Origin: Blastococcus aggregatus
GTDB taxonomy: Bacteria; Actinomycetota; Actinomycetes; Mycobacteriales; Geodermatophilaceae
DNA: 64,000 nt
Direction of reading: 5' to 3'
Assembly (NCBI RefSeq): GCF_900221005.1
Contig: NZ_OBQI01000007.1
Span: 124,001 to 188,000 of the forward strand
Shown here: positions 9,434 through 18,795 of the stretch, piece after piece
How the letters are laid out: each line of letters opens with the position of its first letter
How positions within the stretch are numbered: position 1 is the first letter of the stretch
Program-made: the position numbers and the translations under genes
The notes under the pieces: model-generated
The model's database searches: none
What the model was told of the DNA's origin: nothing
Seen by the model: the letters and a program-made list of their open reading frames with translations, nothing else

Positions 9434-9835
9434 TTAGTCGGCGCTGTACTCCTTCTCCAGGTCGATGCGGTTGAACCACCCGCGCGTGCCGTCCGCGAAC
9501 TCCACCAGGAACGATGGGAAGAGCTTCGTGGCGTACCCGCGCGACGGGTCTGTGGAGATGTCAAGGATCGTGGCGCGGCCATGGGCCAAGGGGTTGGACA
9601 CGTTCACCGAGTTGCCGACTCGAAGACCGCCTATCCGCTTGCCGAACAGGCCGCCCCGAACATTCGGGCGCGGCTGGAGACGTGCCGGGTACGGGTCTCC
9701 AGGCTGCCACTCGGGAGGTGACGAGTGGAACTTCGATGCGTCGCGGTAGGACGGGTTCGGTACCCCACAGTGGGGACAGCTCGCCGCCTCCGTGGACACG
9801 TCACGGGTGCACTCGCGGCACAGCGTCATCGCCAT
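9434..9835 (-). CDS. zinc-ribbon protein of unknown function (133 aa)
   Basis: The protein opens with a two-CxxC zinc ribbon (CRECTRD at residues 6-12, CPHCGVPNP at 20-28) of the kind found in short regulatory or membrane-associated proteins. The remainder (residues 40-133) is a soluble, beta-rich domain ending near FADGTRGWFNRIDLEKEYSAD, for which I recognise no family. It converges on the OFA transporter with no space between the two stops, and marks the start of a leftward accessory gene cluster. Start codon ATG 9835; no strong ribosome-binding site is seen. Confidence 0.7.
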   Translation of the reverse strand: MAMTLCRECTRDVSTEAASCPHCGVPNPSYRDASKFHSSPPEWQPGDPYPARLQPRPNVRGGLFGKRIGGLRVGNSVNVSNPLAHGRATILDISTDPSRGYATKLFPSFLVEFADGTRGWFNRIDLEKEYSAD

Positions 9836-10017
9836 GAGTGCCAGCCTGCCTCCCGATCAGCGATTTCCAATGAGCGGCGAGGTGGACACGCCGCATCGAT
9901 CTCGACTGCCTCCATGGCTCACCAACCGTCGCGGGACGCGATCGATCGCCGCCGGCTTGTGTCTTTCAAATCGGCAGTCCAATAACGGTCCTGACGGCGC
10001 GGGCGTTGATGCCGCGA

Positions 10018-10251
10018 TCAATCCAGTCCGGCGGCGTTTCTCAACTCATCCTCGCCGTAGCCGAACGTATAGTCCTCGTCCATGCCGTTGGACAGCCAGA
10101 TGTCTGCGGCGTCGTAAACGCTGAGCGACTCCTCGATTTCCCCGTCCGCGTGGTCTTCGCCGATCATGCACCGACATTCCACTGCGTAGTCGCCGGGCGG
10201 CGCACCTTCCGGCCGCTCCACCGCGCGGTAATGCCTTGGTCCTGTGGGCAT
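10018..10251 (-). CDS. small acidic hypothetical protein (77 aa)
   Basis: A compact 77-residue frame with balanced composition and clear acidic character (clusters such as IEESLSVYDAADIW and MDEDYTFGYGEDEL). Codon use in this frame is better than on the opposite strand. No known domain, signal peptide or membrane segment is visible. It is flanked by about 180 and 270 bases without another supportable gene. Confidence 0.5.
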   Translation of the reverse strand: MPTGPRHYRAVERPEGAPPGDYAVECRCMIGEDHADGEIEESLSVYDAADIWLSNGMDEDYTFGYGEDELRNAAGLD

Positions 10252-10521
10252 TGCAGCCTCCTCCGGGTTCAGACCTTGTCGGTTGGTCAGCGCCTCCGTC
10301 AGACGTAGGTATCACCCTGCCAGACCAGGATTCCCCGACGGGGCGGCACGCGTGGGTGGTGTCGAGAGTGCGCTGGGTAGTGCAGCCAGGCGAGGAGCGG
10401 ATTGTGCAGGATCGTGTTGAGTACAGGCCACCGCCTTGATCGCTCGCACCTCTCGAGACGAGACGATGGGAACCTGACGCACCGGGCACGATCCCATCTG
10501 GATGCTTCTGTGAGGAGACCG

Positions 10522-11100
10522 TCACCCAGGCTCGGCCGGCTGGGCGCCAAGCGGAGCAGCGACCGGACCGCGCGCAGCGAAGAAGGGGCTTAGGAAGTCG
10601 TCGTCCAAGTCGATGACACGATCGGCTTCGTGGATCAGGGCCTGCGACACGTCGCTGTTCCCGGCGGGCTCAACGGCCATGAGGCAGACCTGAACGCCGA
10701 GGGACTGCGCTTCGGCGACGCCCTCACAGAGGTCTTCGTCGCCGGCCACAAGGTATGCCGTGACGATGGAGCGCTGGCGCGCGAGAGTCGTCAGATCGCG
10801 GTAGATCAGCGCATCGACGCCCTTCTGTCTGCCCTGTACGAGGCGCCCGAGTCGCAATTTGGTGTAGTCCAGTTCCCGGAGTGCTGAGTGTTCCGCGGAG
10901 GGCTTGCCCTCGCGGGCGCCGTCGTACCAATACGTGCGTAGCAGGGGAAGCTCAGCGTCTTGCTCGACGCGATCGACGAGAGCCGTCAAGAGTTTGCACA
11001 CGTCGACATCCAGGTTGGTGCGCCTGTGCTCGGCCACGGTCAAGCTCCCGCCGCCGGAGAGCAGGTGGCCGGCGTCGACAAGTAGAACGGTGCGGTCCAC
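10522..11100 (-). CDS. NYN-domain (PIN-like) putative ribonuclease
   Basis: The 192-residue protein matches the NYN/LabA-like PIN fold: an N-terminal VLLVDAGHL with the first catalytic Asp (residue 9), a middle KGVDALIYRDL block, and AGDEDL near residue 120, giving the acidic residues that bind Mg2+ in these RNases. Stand-alone NYN proteins are predicted RNA-processing or defence nucleases. The last 25 residues are proline/alanine-rich and probably disordered. It sits in a leftward group with TIR and PD-(D/E)XK genes, which favours a defence or toxin role by association only. Confidence 0.75.
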   Translation of the reverse strand: MDRTVLLVDAGHLLSGGGSLTVAEHRRTNLDVDVCKLLTALVDRVEQDAELPLLRTYWYDGAREGKPSAEHSALRELDYTKLRLGRLVQGRQKGVDALIYRDLTTLARQRSIVTAYLVAGDEDLCEGVAEAQSLGVQVCLMAVEPAGNSDVSQALIHEADRVIDLDDDFLSPFFAARGPVAAPLGAQPAEPG

Positions 11101-11198
11101 GGGGAGATAGTGCCCAGGCCGAGCGCCGAGAGCCAGTGCCGCCGACCGAGTAGTCCAGTGGACGACTGTGCCGGACTCCAGGGCACGGGCCCTAACAG

Positions 11199-11651
11199 TT
11201 GCGTCCCCACGGAGCGATGGACAACCGGGGCACCTGCAAAACTGACGCGGTGACAGTCGATGAGGATGTCCACATTGTCGCCGCCGGACTGCTGAAGCGA
11301 GGCGGCCGCGGGCTGCTGCTACATCGTGCCCCCGCGCGACGCTGGTACCCCGACTGCTGGGACCTTCCTGGCGGCCACGTTGAGGATGGGGAGACTCCCG
11401 CCGCGGCGCTACGCCGAGAGCTGCGGGAGGAGCTCGGCGTTGCCGCTGTCATCACCGGGACTCCGTTCGCTCAAGTCATCGGCGCGGACTTCCGCATGGA
11501 TGTCTGGGTCGTCGAATCGTGGGATGGAGAGCCAGCGAGCCTTGATCCGACAGAGCACGATGCCCTGGCCTGGCTGAACCATGGGGAGATGACGGCGCTC
11601 AAGCTCGCCGATGCTCGCCTGCCGGCATTGTTCGAAGCCGCGCTCCGCTGA
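11199..11651 (+). CDS. Nudix hydrolase
   Basis: A complete Nudix box runs from GGHVEDGE through REL and REELGV (pattern G-x5-E-x7-R-E-U-x-E-E-x-G-U), placing this among hydrolases of nucleoside diphosphates linked to another group. The box begins about residue 67 counted from 11199. The domain really begins near HIVAAGLLKRGGRGLLLHR, so the ATG at 11217 or the GTG at 11250 are better starts than the first one. The substrate cannot be told from sequence. It faces the NYN gene head to head across about 100 bases and converges on the TIR gene. Confidence 0.85.
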   Translation: MRPHGAMDNRGTCKTDAVTVDEDVHIVAAGLLKRGGRGLLLHRAPARRWYPDCWDLPGGHVEDGETPAAALRRELREELGVAAVITGTPFAQVIGADFRMDVWVVESWDGEPASLDPTEHDALAWLNHGEMTALKLADARLPALFEAALR

Positions 11652-11703
11652 GCGATCGGGTACCGAGAACGCTCCGAGGGGTCGTAGCCGTCCCTATCCC
11701 GCG

Positions 11704-12444
11704 CTACTCGGCGGCCGACTTCATGCTGAGCGCGGCCGCCTCTTCATCGGCGAGCTCTCCGACGAGCTCGGCGACCTTTACGGCGATGTCCTCCAAGGAC
11801 TCCTCCGCCGTGTTGAACCCACCACGTGACGCGAGCATGGGGCTGACCTGGTCGAGTTCCTCGAACGTCACACCGTGCATGACCGGCACCAGCAGGTTGC
11901 GGCGCAGTAGAGCGCTGAGCTCACTGTTGGCGACGCTTCGATCGGAGCGCAGCTTTACGAGCATGGCGGGCGTCACTAGGACGATTCCCATGCGCGAACT
12001 CACGAGCCCCTTTTCGATGGCCACTCGCATGTCCGTGCCGGGCCGAAGGCTCACTTCGCTGAACCACACCGAGAGCTTGCGTCCGACGAGCAAGTCGTAG
12101 GCATCTTTCGCGTCGGCCTTACGGTCGTCCCAGGCGTGGCAGAGGAACACGTCCTGCTCCTGGGTTCGGGCCACGACCGAAGCGCGGACGGGCTCTAGGT
12201 CGCGCACCTGCTGCGGCGTGTACGAGACAGTCGACGTGCTCGGCTGCCAGGCCGGCTGGACGGTGCGACCTTCCCCGCTGCCGCTCGACAGGCTCCCGCT
12301 CCTACGGAGAGGGGCGGCCGGTGCTGGGTAAGACGGGTATGACCGCGGCGGCGCGTAGCCATACCCTCCGCCGCGTCCGTGAACTGGGCAGTCGGCGCCG
12401 CCGCCCCTGATGTGGCCCCGCACGGGCGCAGTGCACTGAGACAT
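11704..12444 (-). CDS. TIR-domain protein with N-terminal Cys/His motif
   Basis: From ATG 12444 the 246-residue protein begins MSQCTAPVRGHIRGGGADCPVHG, a conserved Cys/His-containing head followed by a low-complexity Gly/Tyr/Pro/Ser linker. A TIR domain then starts near residue 98 (DVFLCHAWDDR). The Glu of WFSE near residue 130 sits where NADase TIR domains keep their catalytic Glu, and later GIVLVTPAML and ELSALL blocks complete the fold. Bacterial TIR proteins of this kind hydrolyse or convert NAD+ in antiphage responses. An in-frame upstream start at 12519 exists, but the family start fits 12444. Confidence 0.82.
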   Translation of the reverse strand: MSQCTAPVRGHIRGGGADCPVHGRGGGYGYAPPRSYPSYPAPAAPLRRSGSLSSGSGEGRTVQPAWQPSTSTVSYTPQQVRDLEPVRASVVARTQEQDVFLCHAWDDRKADAKDAYDLLVGRKLSVWFSEVSLRPGTDMRVAIEKGLVSSRMGIVLVTPAMLVKLRSDRSVANSELSALLRRNLLVPVMHGVTFEELDQVSPMLASRGGFNTAEESLEDIAVKVAELVGELADEEAAALSMKSAAE

Positions 12445-12687
12445 GAGGCGGAGGCTAGTGGCGACCTCTGACATGACAGCGAGGGTTGTTCCGATAGGGG
12501 ATCCCTCACCGAAACGCACGCTGTCCGCGGCATGAGCGGACGTCGGCTAGCCGCCCCTGTTAGCGGGGCGCGCGTCCGGTCGCGGCAGCGAGGTAGGCGC
12601 ACTGGGCGCGCGGTAGGGGGACCTCTCATCGAGGGGCGGCAAGGCTGTGCGGAAGGCGTTGGACAAGCTGCGAGCACGCCAACTGGG

Positions 12688-13893
<1,206 letters not shown>

Positions 13894-14167
13894 GCACTCA
13901 CCGTAGGCTCACTGGCCTTCGAGAATGAAGGACTCTCGACAAGTTCATCGCACTGACGGAGACGGCCGACTAGGAAACATCCGCTCACCGGCATGTCCGG
14001 ATGTTCCGCAGGGGGAAGGGCTACCGAGCACGCCGCCGTTGGACGAGGCGCTCGTGTCAGCTTGTCCCGGTAGACGCGTCCGGTTGCCATTCCCGCTGAG
14101 GGGCGTCATGCGGGGCCCGATCCCTTGCGTGGCGGCGGAGTTCGTACCAGCGATCAACACCGCATCC

Positions 14168-14303
14168 GTCACCCCGACGAGCGACTCCGTCACCCCTTCG
14201 CCGGCACCAGCGCCCGGGCGGTGCAGAGACGTGGTTGTGCCACGGCGCTGGTGGCCTGTCGGCGAGCCGTGCTCGTCCCGATGTCACCCCGGCAAGGGGT
14301 GAC
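14168..14303. repeat. GTCACCCC repeats upstream of conjugation operon
   Basis: The octamer GTCACCCC occurs at 14168-14175, 14189-14196 and 14283-14290, and inverted at 14296-14303. The first two copies are exactly 21 bases apart (two helical turns) and extend to CCGTCACCCC. The last pair forms a perfect 8-bp stem with a five-base loop (GGCAA), 43 bases before the first gene of the transfer operon. This arrangement is what an operator or iteron set for an element-encoded regulator would look like. The rest of the 13894-14346 gap holds no supportable gene. Confidence 0.5.
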
Positions 14304-14346
14304 GGCTACTTGAACGTCTCTTCGGAGCGTCTACGGCATCGCACTG

Positions 14347-15123
14347 ATGCCGGAGGACCCGCAGATGTTCTACGACCCCACCATCGTCGGCAGTTGGCCG
14401 GCGCTGGCCGCACGGCTGGACGCCGACGCCGTTCTGCCCCGCTGGGCAGAGACCGAGCCGGACCTGGCCGAACTGACCACCGTCGCCCAGCTGCTCGCCG
14501 TCTGGTCCAGGGACGCCGAGTCCGACCGCACCGACGTCGTCCTTGCCGCGCTGGTCCGGTTGGCCGCCGTCGATGGCGGCCGGGACGACGACGCCCTGCT
14601 GCTGATCCTGCACCTGCTCAGTGGCCTGGTGTGGACGATGGCCGCGCAACTGAGGGACCTCAGCCCCGACATCGTCGCTGTGGTGGTCGGCGAGCTCGCC
14701 TGCCAGGTCCGGCGCTACCCCTGGCAACGGCGTCCGCGTGCGGTCGCCGCGAACCTGGGGGCCGAGACGCGGCGGATGGTGCTCCACGAGCTGCGACCCC
14801 GGAGCCGACGGCACCCAGAGTGGGGAGAGCTCCTCACCGTCGACGGCGACGTCACTCGGCTGGTTCGAGCCACCGCCTACGACAAGCGGGAGGACCTCGA
14901 CGTCGCCGACCTGCTGCAGTGGGCGGTGCGGTCCGGGGTCGACGCCGGTGACGTGGCGCTGCTGGTCGCCACCGAGTGCGCCCGAGCCCTACGTGAGCGC
15001 GATGTCGACCAGCGGGTGGCCGCCGCGCACGGCATCACGACCCGCACCCTGTACCGCCGGCGGCACCGCACGCTGACCGCCCTGCGCGACGTGGCTACGC
15101 AGTATCTGGGGGCCGTCGCGTGA
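14347..15123 (+). CDS. helix-turn-helix regulator at head of conjugation operon
   Basis: A 258-residue, mostly helical protein. Its last 40 residues (HGITTRTLYRRRHRTLTALRDVA near 225-247) look like a sigma-70 region 4/LuxR-type helix-turn-helix with a long basic recognition helix. The N-terminal part has no recognisable domain. Genes of this type commonly open actinobacterial integrative-element transfer operons, and the GTCACCCC repeats lie just upstream, so autoregulation is a reasonable inference. ATG 14347 is the selected start. The stop overlaps the next start (GTGA at 15120-15123). Confidence 0.6.
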   Translation: MPEDPQMFYDPTIVGSWPALAARLDADAVLPRWAETEPDLAELTTVAQLLAVWSRDAESDRTDVVLAALVRLAAVDGGRDDDALLLILHLLSGLVWTMAAQLRDLSPDIVAVVVGELACQVRRYPWQRRPRAVAANLGAETRRMVLHELRPRSRRHPEWGELLTVDGDVTRLVRATAYDKREDLDVADLLQWAVRSGVDAGDVALLVATECARALRERDVDQRVAAAHGITTRTLYRRRHRTLTALRDVATQYLGAVA

Positions 15124-16186
15124 CCGCGCGCCTGCCCACCGTCGGCATGACCGATGGCGGCGATCACGACTCCGGCGACCTCGGGGGCAACGGCCGACTT
15201 CTGTCCGTCGCTGAGATCCAGGAGGTCCTGCGAGAGCTGCAGTCCCGACGGCCGCGACCCGACACAGCAGGGATCACCGCACCGCCGCAGCGCACGAGCA
15301 ACGGCAGCTTGCAGCAGCCCGCCTCGACGAGCGAGGCGGTTCCGACCACGCGACGTCGGAGAAGGGCGGAGGCGGGCTCACCGGTTCGAGGCCGAGGGAA
15401 CTCCCAAGGGGAGGTGCTCGTCCCCGGGAGTAACTGTACCGCCGGGACCAGGCACCCCGGGGCTCACCACGGTGAGCTGGAGGCTGGCTGGATCGGGGTT
15501 CTGGCCGCTCACGCCGGCGCCGGTGCGTCCACGGTGGCGTTGGTGGTCAGCGACGCCGCGGCAGCGGACGGGCAGCGGGTGCACCTCGTCGACACTGCCC
15601 GTCCGTTCCGGTCGGGGCTGGTCGCCGCGGCCTCGGAGGAGCTGGGTACCGACGTCACCGGAGCATGGCGGCGCGGGCTGCGCACCGGCGTCACCATCGA
15701 CCGCCGCGCCACCGACACGGCATCCGATGACTGGCCGGTCCTTCCGGTCGCCGACGGCCCGCCGCTGACCGTCATCGACCTCGGTCACGCCGCGCAGAAT
15801 CTGCGCCGTCTGACTGGCCGTAGCCGCGCCGTCGTCGTCTGCCGGCCCACCGTGCCCGGGGTGCGGCTGACGGAGCAGCTGCTGGAGCAGCTGGGAGGGC
15901 GACCGGTCGTGGTTGCCGCCGTCGGTCCACGCCGGTGGTCCGGCGAGGTCACCGGCAGCCTGGGCCCTCGCCTGCTCGCCCTGCGGGCCGCTGGTCGCGT
16001 CGTGTCCGTGCCGATGGATCGGCGCCTCCAGCTCACGGGACCCACCTCATCCCCGCTCCCCAAGCCTCTTCGCGGGGCCGGCCGCGCGCTGCTCGAGCTG
16101 CTCGACGACGGCCTTCACGGAACCGGAACAGGGCGTCACAGGGCGCAATCAATCCCGTACCGACTCCGGAGGACACGCGTCGATGA
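15120..16186 (+). CDS. ParA/MinD-like ATPase of conjugation operon, probably frameshifted at 3' end
   Basis: From GTG 15120 the protein has a long disordered N-terminal region, then near residues 123-140 GVLAAHAGAGASTVAL, a deviant Walker A typical of ParA/MinD-like proteins, followed by strands LVDTARPF, LTVIDLGHA and AVVVCRPTV. Convincing coding sequence ends near LLELLDDGLHG (about 16120). The frame then stays open without protein-like composition until it meets another gene. A TGA at 16184-16186 in frame 2 overlaps the next ATG exactly as all neighbours do, so a one-base error near 16120-16150 probably hides the true end. Likely a positioning or partition-like ATPase of the transfer system. 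Confidence 0.6.
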
Positions 16187-16473
16187 GAACCCTGCTCGCC
16201 GACACACTGACGGTGGCCGCCGTCTGTCCGGCCGCACCGCCTGGCGTGCAGGTCTATGCCGACCAGATCCAGTCCTGGGTGAAGTGGGGCGTCCTGGCCA
16301 TCCTGGGCATCTGCTTCTTCGCCAGCGTCGGGATGTTGATCTGGGGCCGGGTCACCCACCATCCCCGCGGTGCCCGGCTCGGTATGGACGGCATCCTGAT
16401 CTGCCTGGTCGGCGCGATCCTCTACGTCGTCGGATACGTGATCGTCCTGTCGATCGTCGGGACCGGTTGCTGA
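16183..16473 (+). CDS. small two-TM membrane protein of conjugation operon
   Basis: A 96-residue protein with two hydrophobic helices (about residues 33-55 and 68-92) separated by a short basic loop (RVTHHPRGARLG). Size and topology match VirB2/TrbC-like small subunits and the small membrane protein regularly found before the TrbL-like gene in actinobacterial conjugation operons. Its ATG overlaps a TGA in frame 2, and its TGA overlaps the next ATG (TGATG at 16471-16475), indicating coupled translation. Function is by context only. Confidence 0.75.
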   Translation: MRTLLADTLTVAAVCPAAPPGVQVYADQIQSWVKWGVLAILGICFFASVGMLIWGRVTHHPRGARLGMDGILICLVGAILYVVGYVIVLSIVGTGC

Positions 16474-17318
16474 TGGCGCTCCGCCGAGGCGGCCGGGAGC
16501 CGCGCAGCGCGCAGTGGTCGCGACGGAAGTTGCTCGCCCTGCTAGTCATGGCAGCGTTGACGGTCGCGGTTCTGATGGCAGGCCTGGTGTTGGCCGTGGG
16601 CCACGCGGTCGCCCCGACTGGAGACGGCGACGACGCCAGCGGCTTGGTCGGGAACGAGACAGGCCCGGCGACGGAAGCTGATCCGACCGGCACGCTGCCC
16701 GCCGCCGAGGCTCGTGACGCGCTCGCCGCCAGGCGGATGCCTGAGGTGCCGACATCCGCCTCCCGTCCCGCGCCCCTCTCCAACCGTGACTCCGGCCCGC
16801 CGATCGTGCTGCCGCGGGCGACGCACACTGGCTCGGCGGGCGTGCCGACCGGCTTCCCGCACACCGCCGAAGGAGCGATGGCGCAGCTGGCAGCCATCGA
16901 CCAGGTCGCGCTGGAGTCCGGCTCGCTGGCCGGCACGCGTGACGTGATCGCCGCCTGGGCGATGCCCGGTGGCCCGACGACCACGAGCTGGTCCGGCGTC
17001 CAGGCGATGAGCACGCTCCTGAGTGCCGCGGGCCTGTCCGGTGGAGGATCGCAGCAGCTCGCCGTCGTCCTCACGCCACGTATGGGCCAATTCAAGGGCA
17101 GCGCAGGGCCCGACTTCGTCGTGCCCTGCGTGAACTTCGAGCTCGACGTGACCCTGCTGCAGACTGCCCGCGGCGCGACCGCCGACTGCCAACGGATGGT
17201 CTGGCACCGCGACCGCTGGATGATCGGACCGGGCGACGAACCCGCGCAGCCGCCATCGGTGTGGCCCGGAACAGATCTGGCGATCGACGTCGGCTACCGG
17301 GAGCTGCGCCATGGGTAG
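16473..17318 (+). CDS. membrane-anchored conjugation protein (281 aa)
   Basis: Residues 1-17 are basic, then a single transmembrane helix (LLALLVMAALTVAVLMAGLVLAV, shown here in part only by position 19-40) is followed by a Thr/Pro/Ala-rich linker and a soluble domain from about residue 125. This bitopic layout with an extracytoplasmic domain resembles VirB8/TcpC-like proteins that link the type IV channel parts, but sequence similarity is not evident to me. The two Cys residues (FVVPCVNFEL and TADCQRMVWH) could form a disulfide outside the membrane. It overlaps both neighbours by a few bases. Confidence 0.7.
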   Translation: MALRRGGREPRSAQWSRRKLLALLVMAALTVAVLMAGLVLAVGHAVAPTGDGDDASGLVGNETGPATEADPTGTLPAAEARDALAARRMPEVPTSASRPAPLSNRDSGPPIVLPRATHTGSAGVPTGFPHTAEGAMAQLAAIDQVALESGSLAGTRDVIAAWAMPGGPTTTSWSGVQAMSTLLSAAGLSGGGSQQLAVVLTPRMGQFKGSAGPDFVVPCVNFELDVTLLQTARGATADCQRMVWHRDRWMIGPGDEPAQPPSVWPGTDLAIDVGYRELRHG

Positions 17319-18795
17319 CACTCTCCTGGCCGGCGACGCGGCGGCTGTGAGCACCAGCGTGCTGGCGATCGACCTGAACCCGATCAGCTGGCTCGGGGAC
17401 GCCGCCTCCGCGGCCGTCGCTGATGTGTGGAAGGCCGCCATGATCGCCCTCTGGTCCGCCGGGCTCTGGCTGCTCACCCTCGCCTTCCAGGTCATCGACG
17501 CATTCACCACCCCAGACCTCACGGCATCGGGACCGATGGGGGCGGTGCTTCCGACGACGCTGTGGATCGGTGCGTCGGTCGCGGTGATCATGATGTTCGT
17601 CCAGCTGGCCGTGGCACTGATCCGCCGCGACGGACAGTCCCTGGGCCGGGTGCTGCTCGGGATGGCGCAGTTCGGACTGGTCTGGGTCGGCTACCTCGGA
17701 GTGGCCGGCGCCCTGGTCACCGCCGCGGCCGGGCTGTCCCGCGGAATCCTCCAGGCGATGCTGGACATCGACAGCCTGTCGGCCTTCGACCCCAGCAGCT
17801 CCTGGCCCCGCGAGGTGGTCGACGCGACGGTGGCCACCGTCCTGGGCATCTCCTCCCTGCTGCTTCTCATCCCCGCCTCGTTCTTCTACCTGGTGATCAT
17901 GTTCGTCCGGGAGGCGGCGCTGATCATCCTGGCCGCCACGGCTCCGATTTCCGCCGGCGGACTGCTCAGCGACAGCACCAAAGCGTGGTTCTGGAAGAGC
18001 CTGCGCTGGTTCATCTCCTGCCTGCTCATCGCGCCGGTGGCGTCACTCGTCCTCGGCATCGGCGTCCAGCTCTCCGCCGGGGTGGTCGCGGGGAACGGTG
18101 ACTCGACCGCCCAGGCCGCGGGAACGGCCATCGTCGGCGCGGTCATGATCGCGATCGGTGCGGTCTGCCCGCTGGTGCTGTTCCGGCTGCTGGCGTTCGT
18201 GGACCCAGGAACCGCATCCGGTGCGGCGCTGCGCCAGTCGTGGACCGACGCGGGCGGCCTGTCGGGCGTGCTCTCCGGCGGTGGCGGCGAGTCCGTGGGC
18301 AGTGGCGCCGCGGCGCGCAGCGGCGGTGACGGCCGGTCCGGTGGGGAGGCTGCAGCGGAGGCCCAGTCCTCGGGGCGGCTGGCCGCGATGTTCGGTGGGG
18401 TCGGCGCCGCGGTGGGTGCCGGCACCTCGCTGGCTCACCGTGCGGTCGCCGTCGGTGCGGACGTGCTGGGCTCGGCCGGCGTCGGCCACCCCGCCTACGG
18501 CATGCCGCCCAGCGATGCGGGTAGCAGCCGGCGAGCAGGCGGCCGGTCGTCGAGCGATACGGGCGGAGGTCCCGACGGCGGTTCCGGTGACGGTGGCTCG
18601 GCCGGTGGACCGGAAGCCGACGGTGGCGGCCCATCGACTCAGCCGCCGGGGCCACCGCCCTTCGATGGAGGACCCCCTGCCGGGACTCCCGGGACTCCCC
18701 GCGGGGGCCTGGCGGGCTGGGCACAGGAGGGGACGGCGGCCGGCGGTTCCGGCGGCGCCGCGGCCGCCCAGAAAGCTGCGACGGTGGCGCTGTGA
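17311..18795 (+). CDS. TrbL/VirB6-like polytopic conjugation protein
   Basis: The first 300 or so residues contain about six long hydrophobic helices and a conserved patch around residues 190-235 (FFYLVIMFVREAALIILAAT, then APISAGGLLSD, W-F-W-K-S-L-R-W). This is the hallmark of actinobacterial TrbL/VirB6-type membrane channel proteins. The C-terminal 170 residues are low-complexity Gly/Ser/Ala, as is common for these proteins, which often carry a disordered cytoplasmic tail. It would form the inner part of the DNA-transfer channel with the VirB4-like ATPase. ATG 17311 overlaps the upstream stop; the stop overlaps GTG 18792. Confidence 0.85.
   Translation: MGSTLLAGDAAAVSTSVLAIDLNPISWLGDAASAAVADVWKAAMIALWSAGLWLLTLAFQVIDAFTTPDLTASGPMGAVLPTTLWIGASVAVIMMFVQLAVALIRRDGQSLGRVLLGMAQFGLVWVGYLGVAGALVTAAAGLSRGILQAMLDIDSLSAFDPSSSWPREVVDATVATVLGISSLLLLIPASFFYLVIMFVREAALIILAATAPISAGGLLSDSTKAWFWKSLRWFISCLLIAPVASLVLGIGVQLSAGVVAGNGDSTAQAAGTAIVGAVMIAIGAVCPLVLFRLLAFVDPGTASGAALRQSWTDAGGLSGVLSGGGGESVGSGAAARSGGDGRSGGEAAAEAQSSGRLAAMFGGVGAAVGAGTSLAHRAVAVGADVLGSAGVGHPAYGMPPSDAGSSRRAGGRSSSDTGGGPDGGSGDGGSAGGPEADGGGPSTQPPGPPPFDGGPPAGTPGTPRGGLAGWAQEGTAAGGSGGAAAAQKAATVAL

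Noticed and set aside
15120-17318. One 732-residue protein
   Set aside because: The middle (about 16120-16472) lacks protein-like composition, while a clear two-helix membrane protein occupies another frame there and a well-formed gene starts at 16473.
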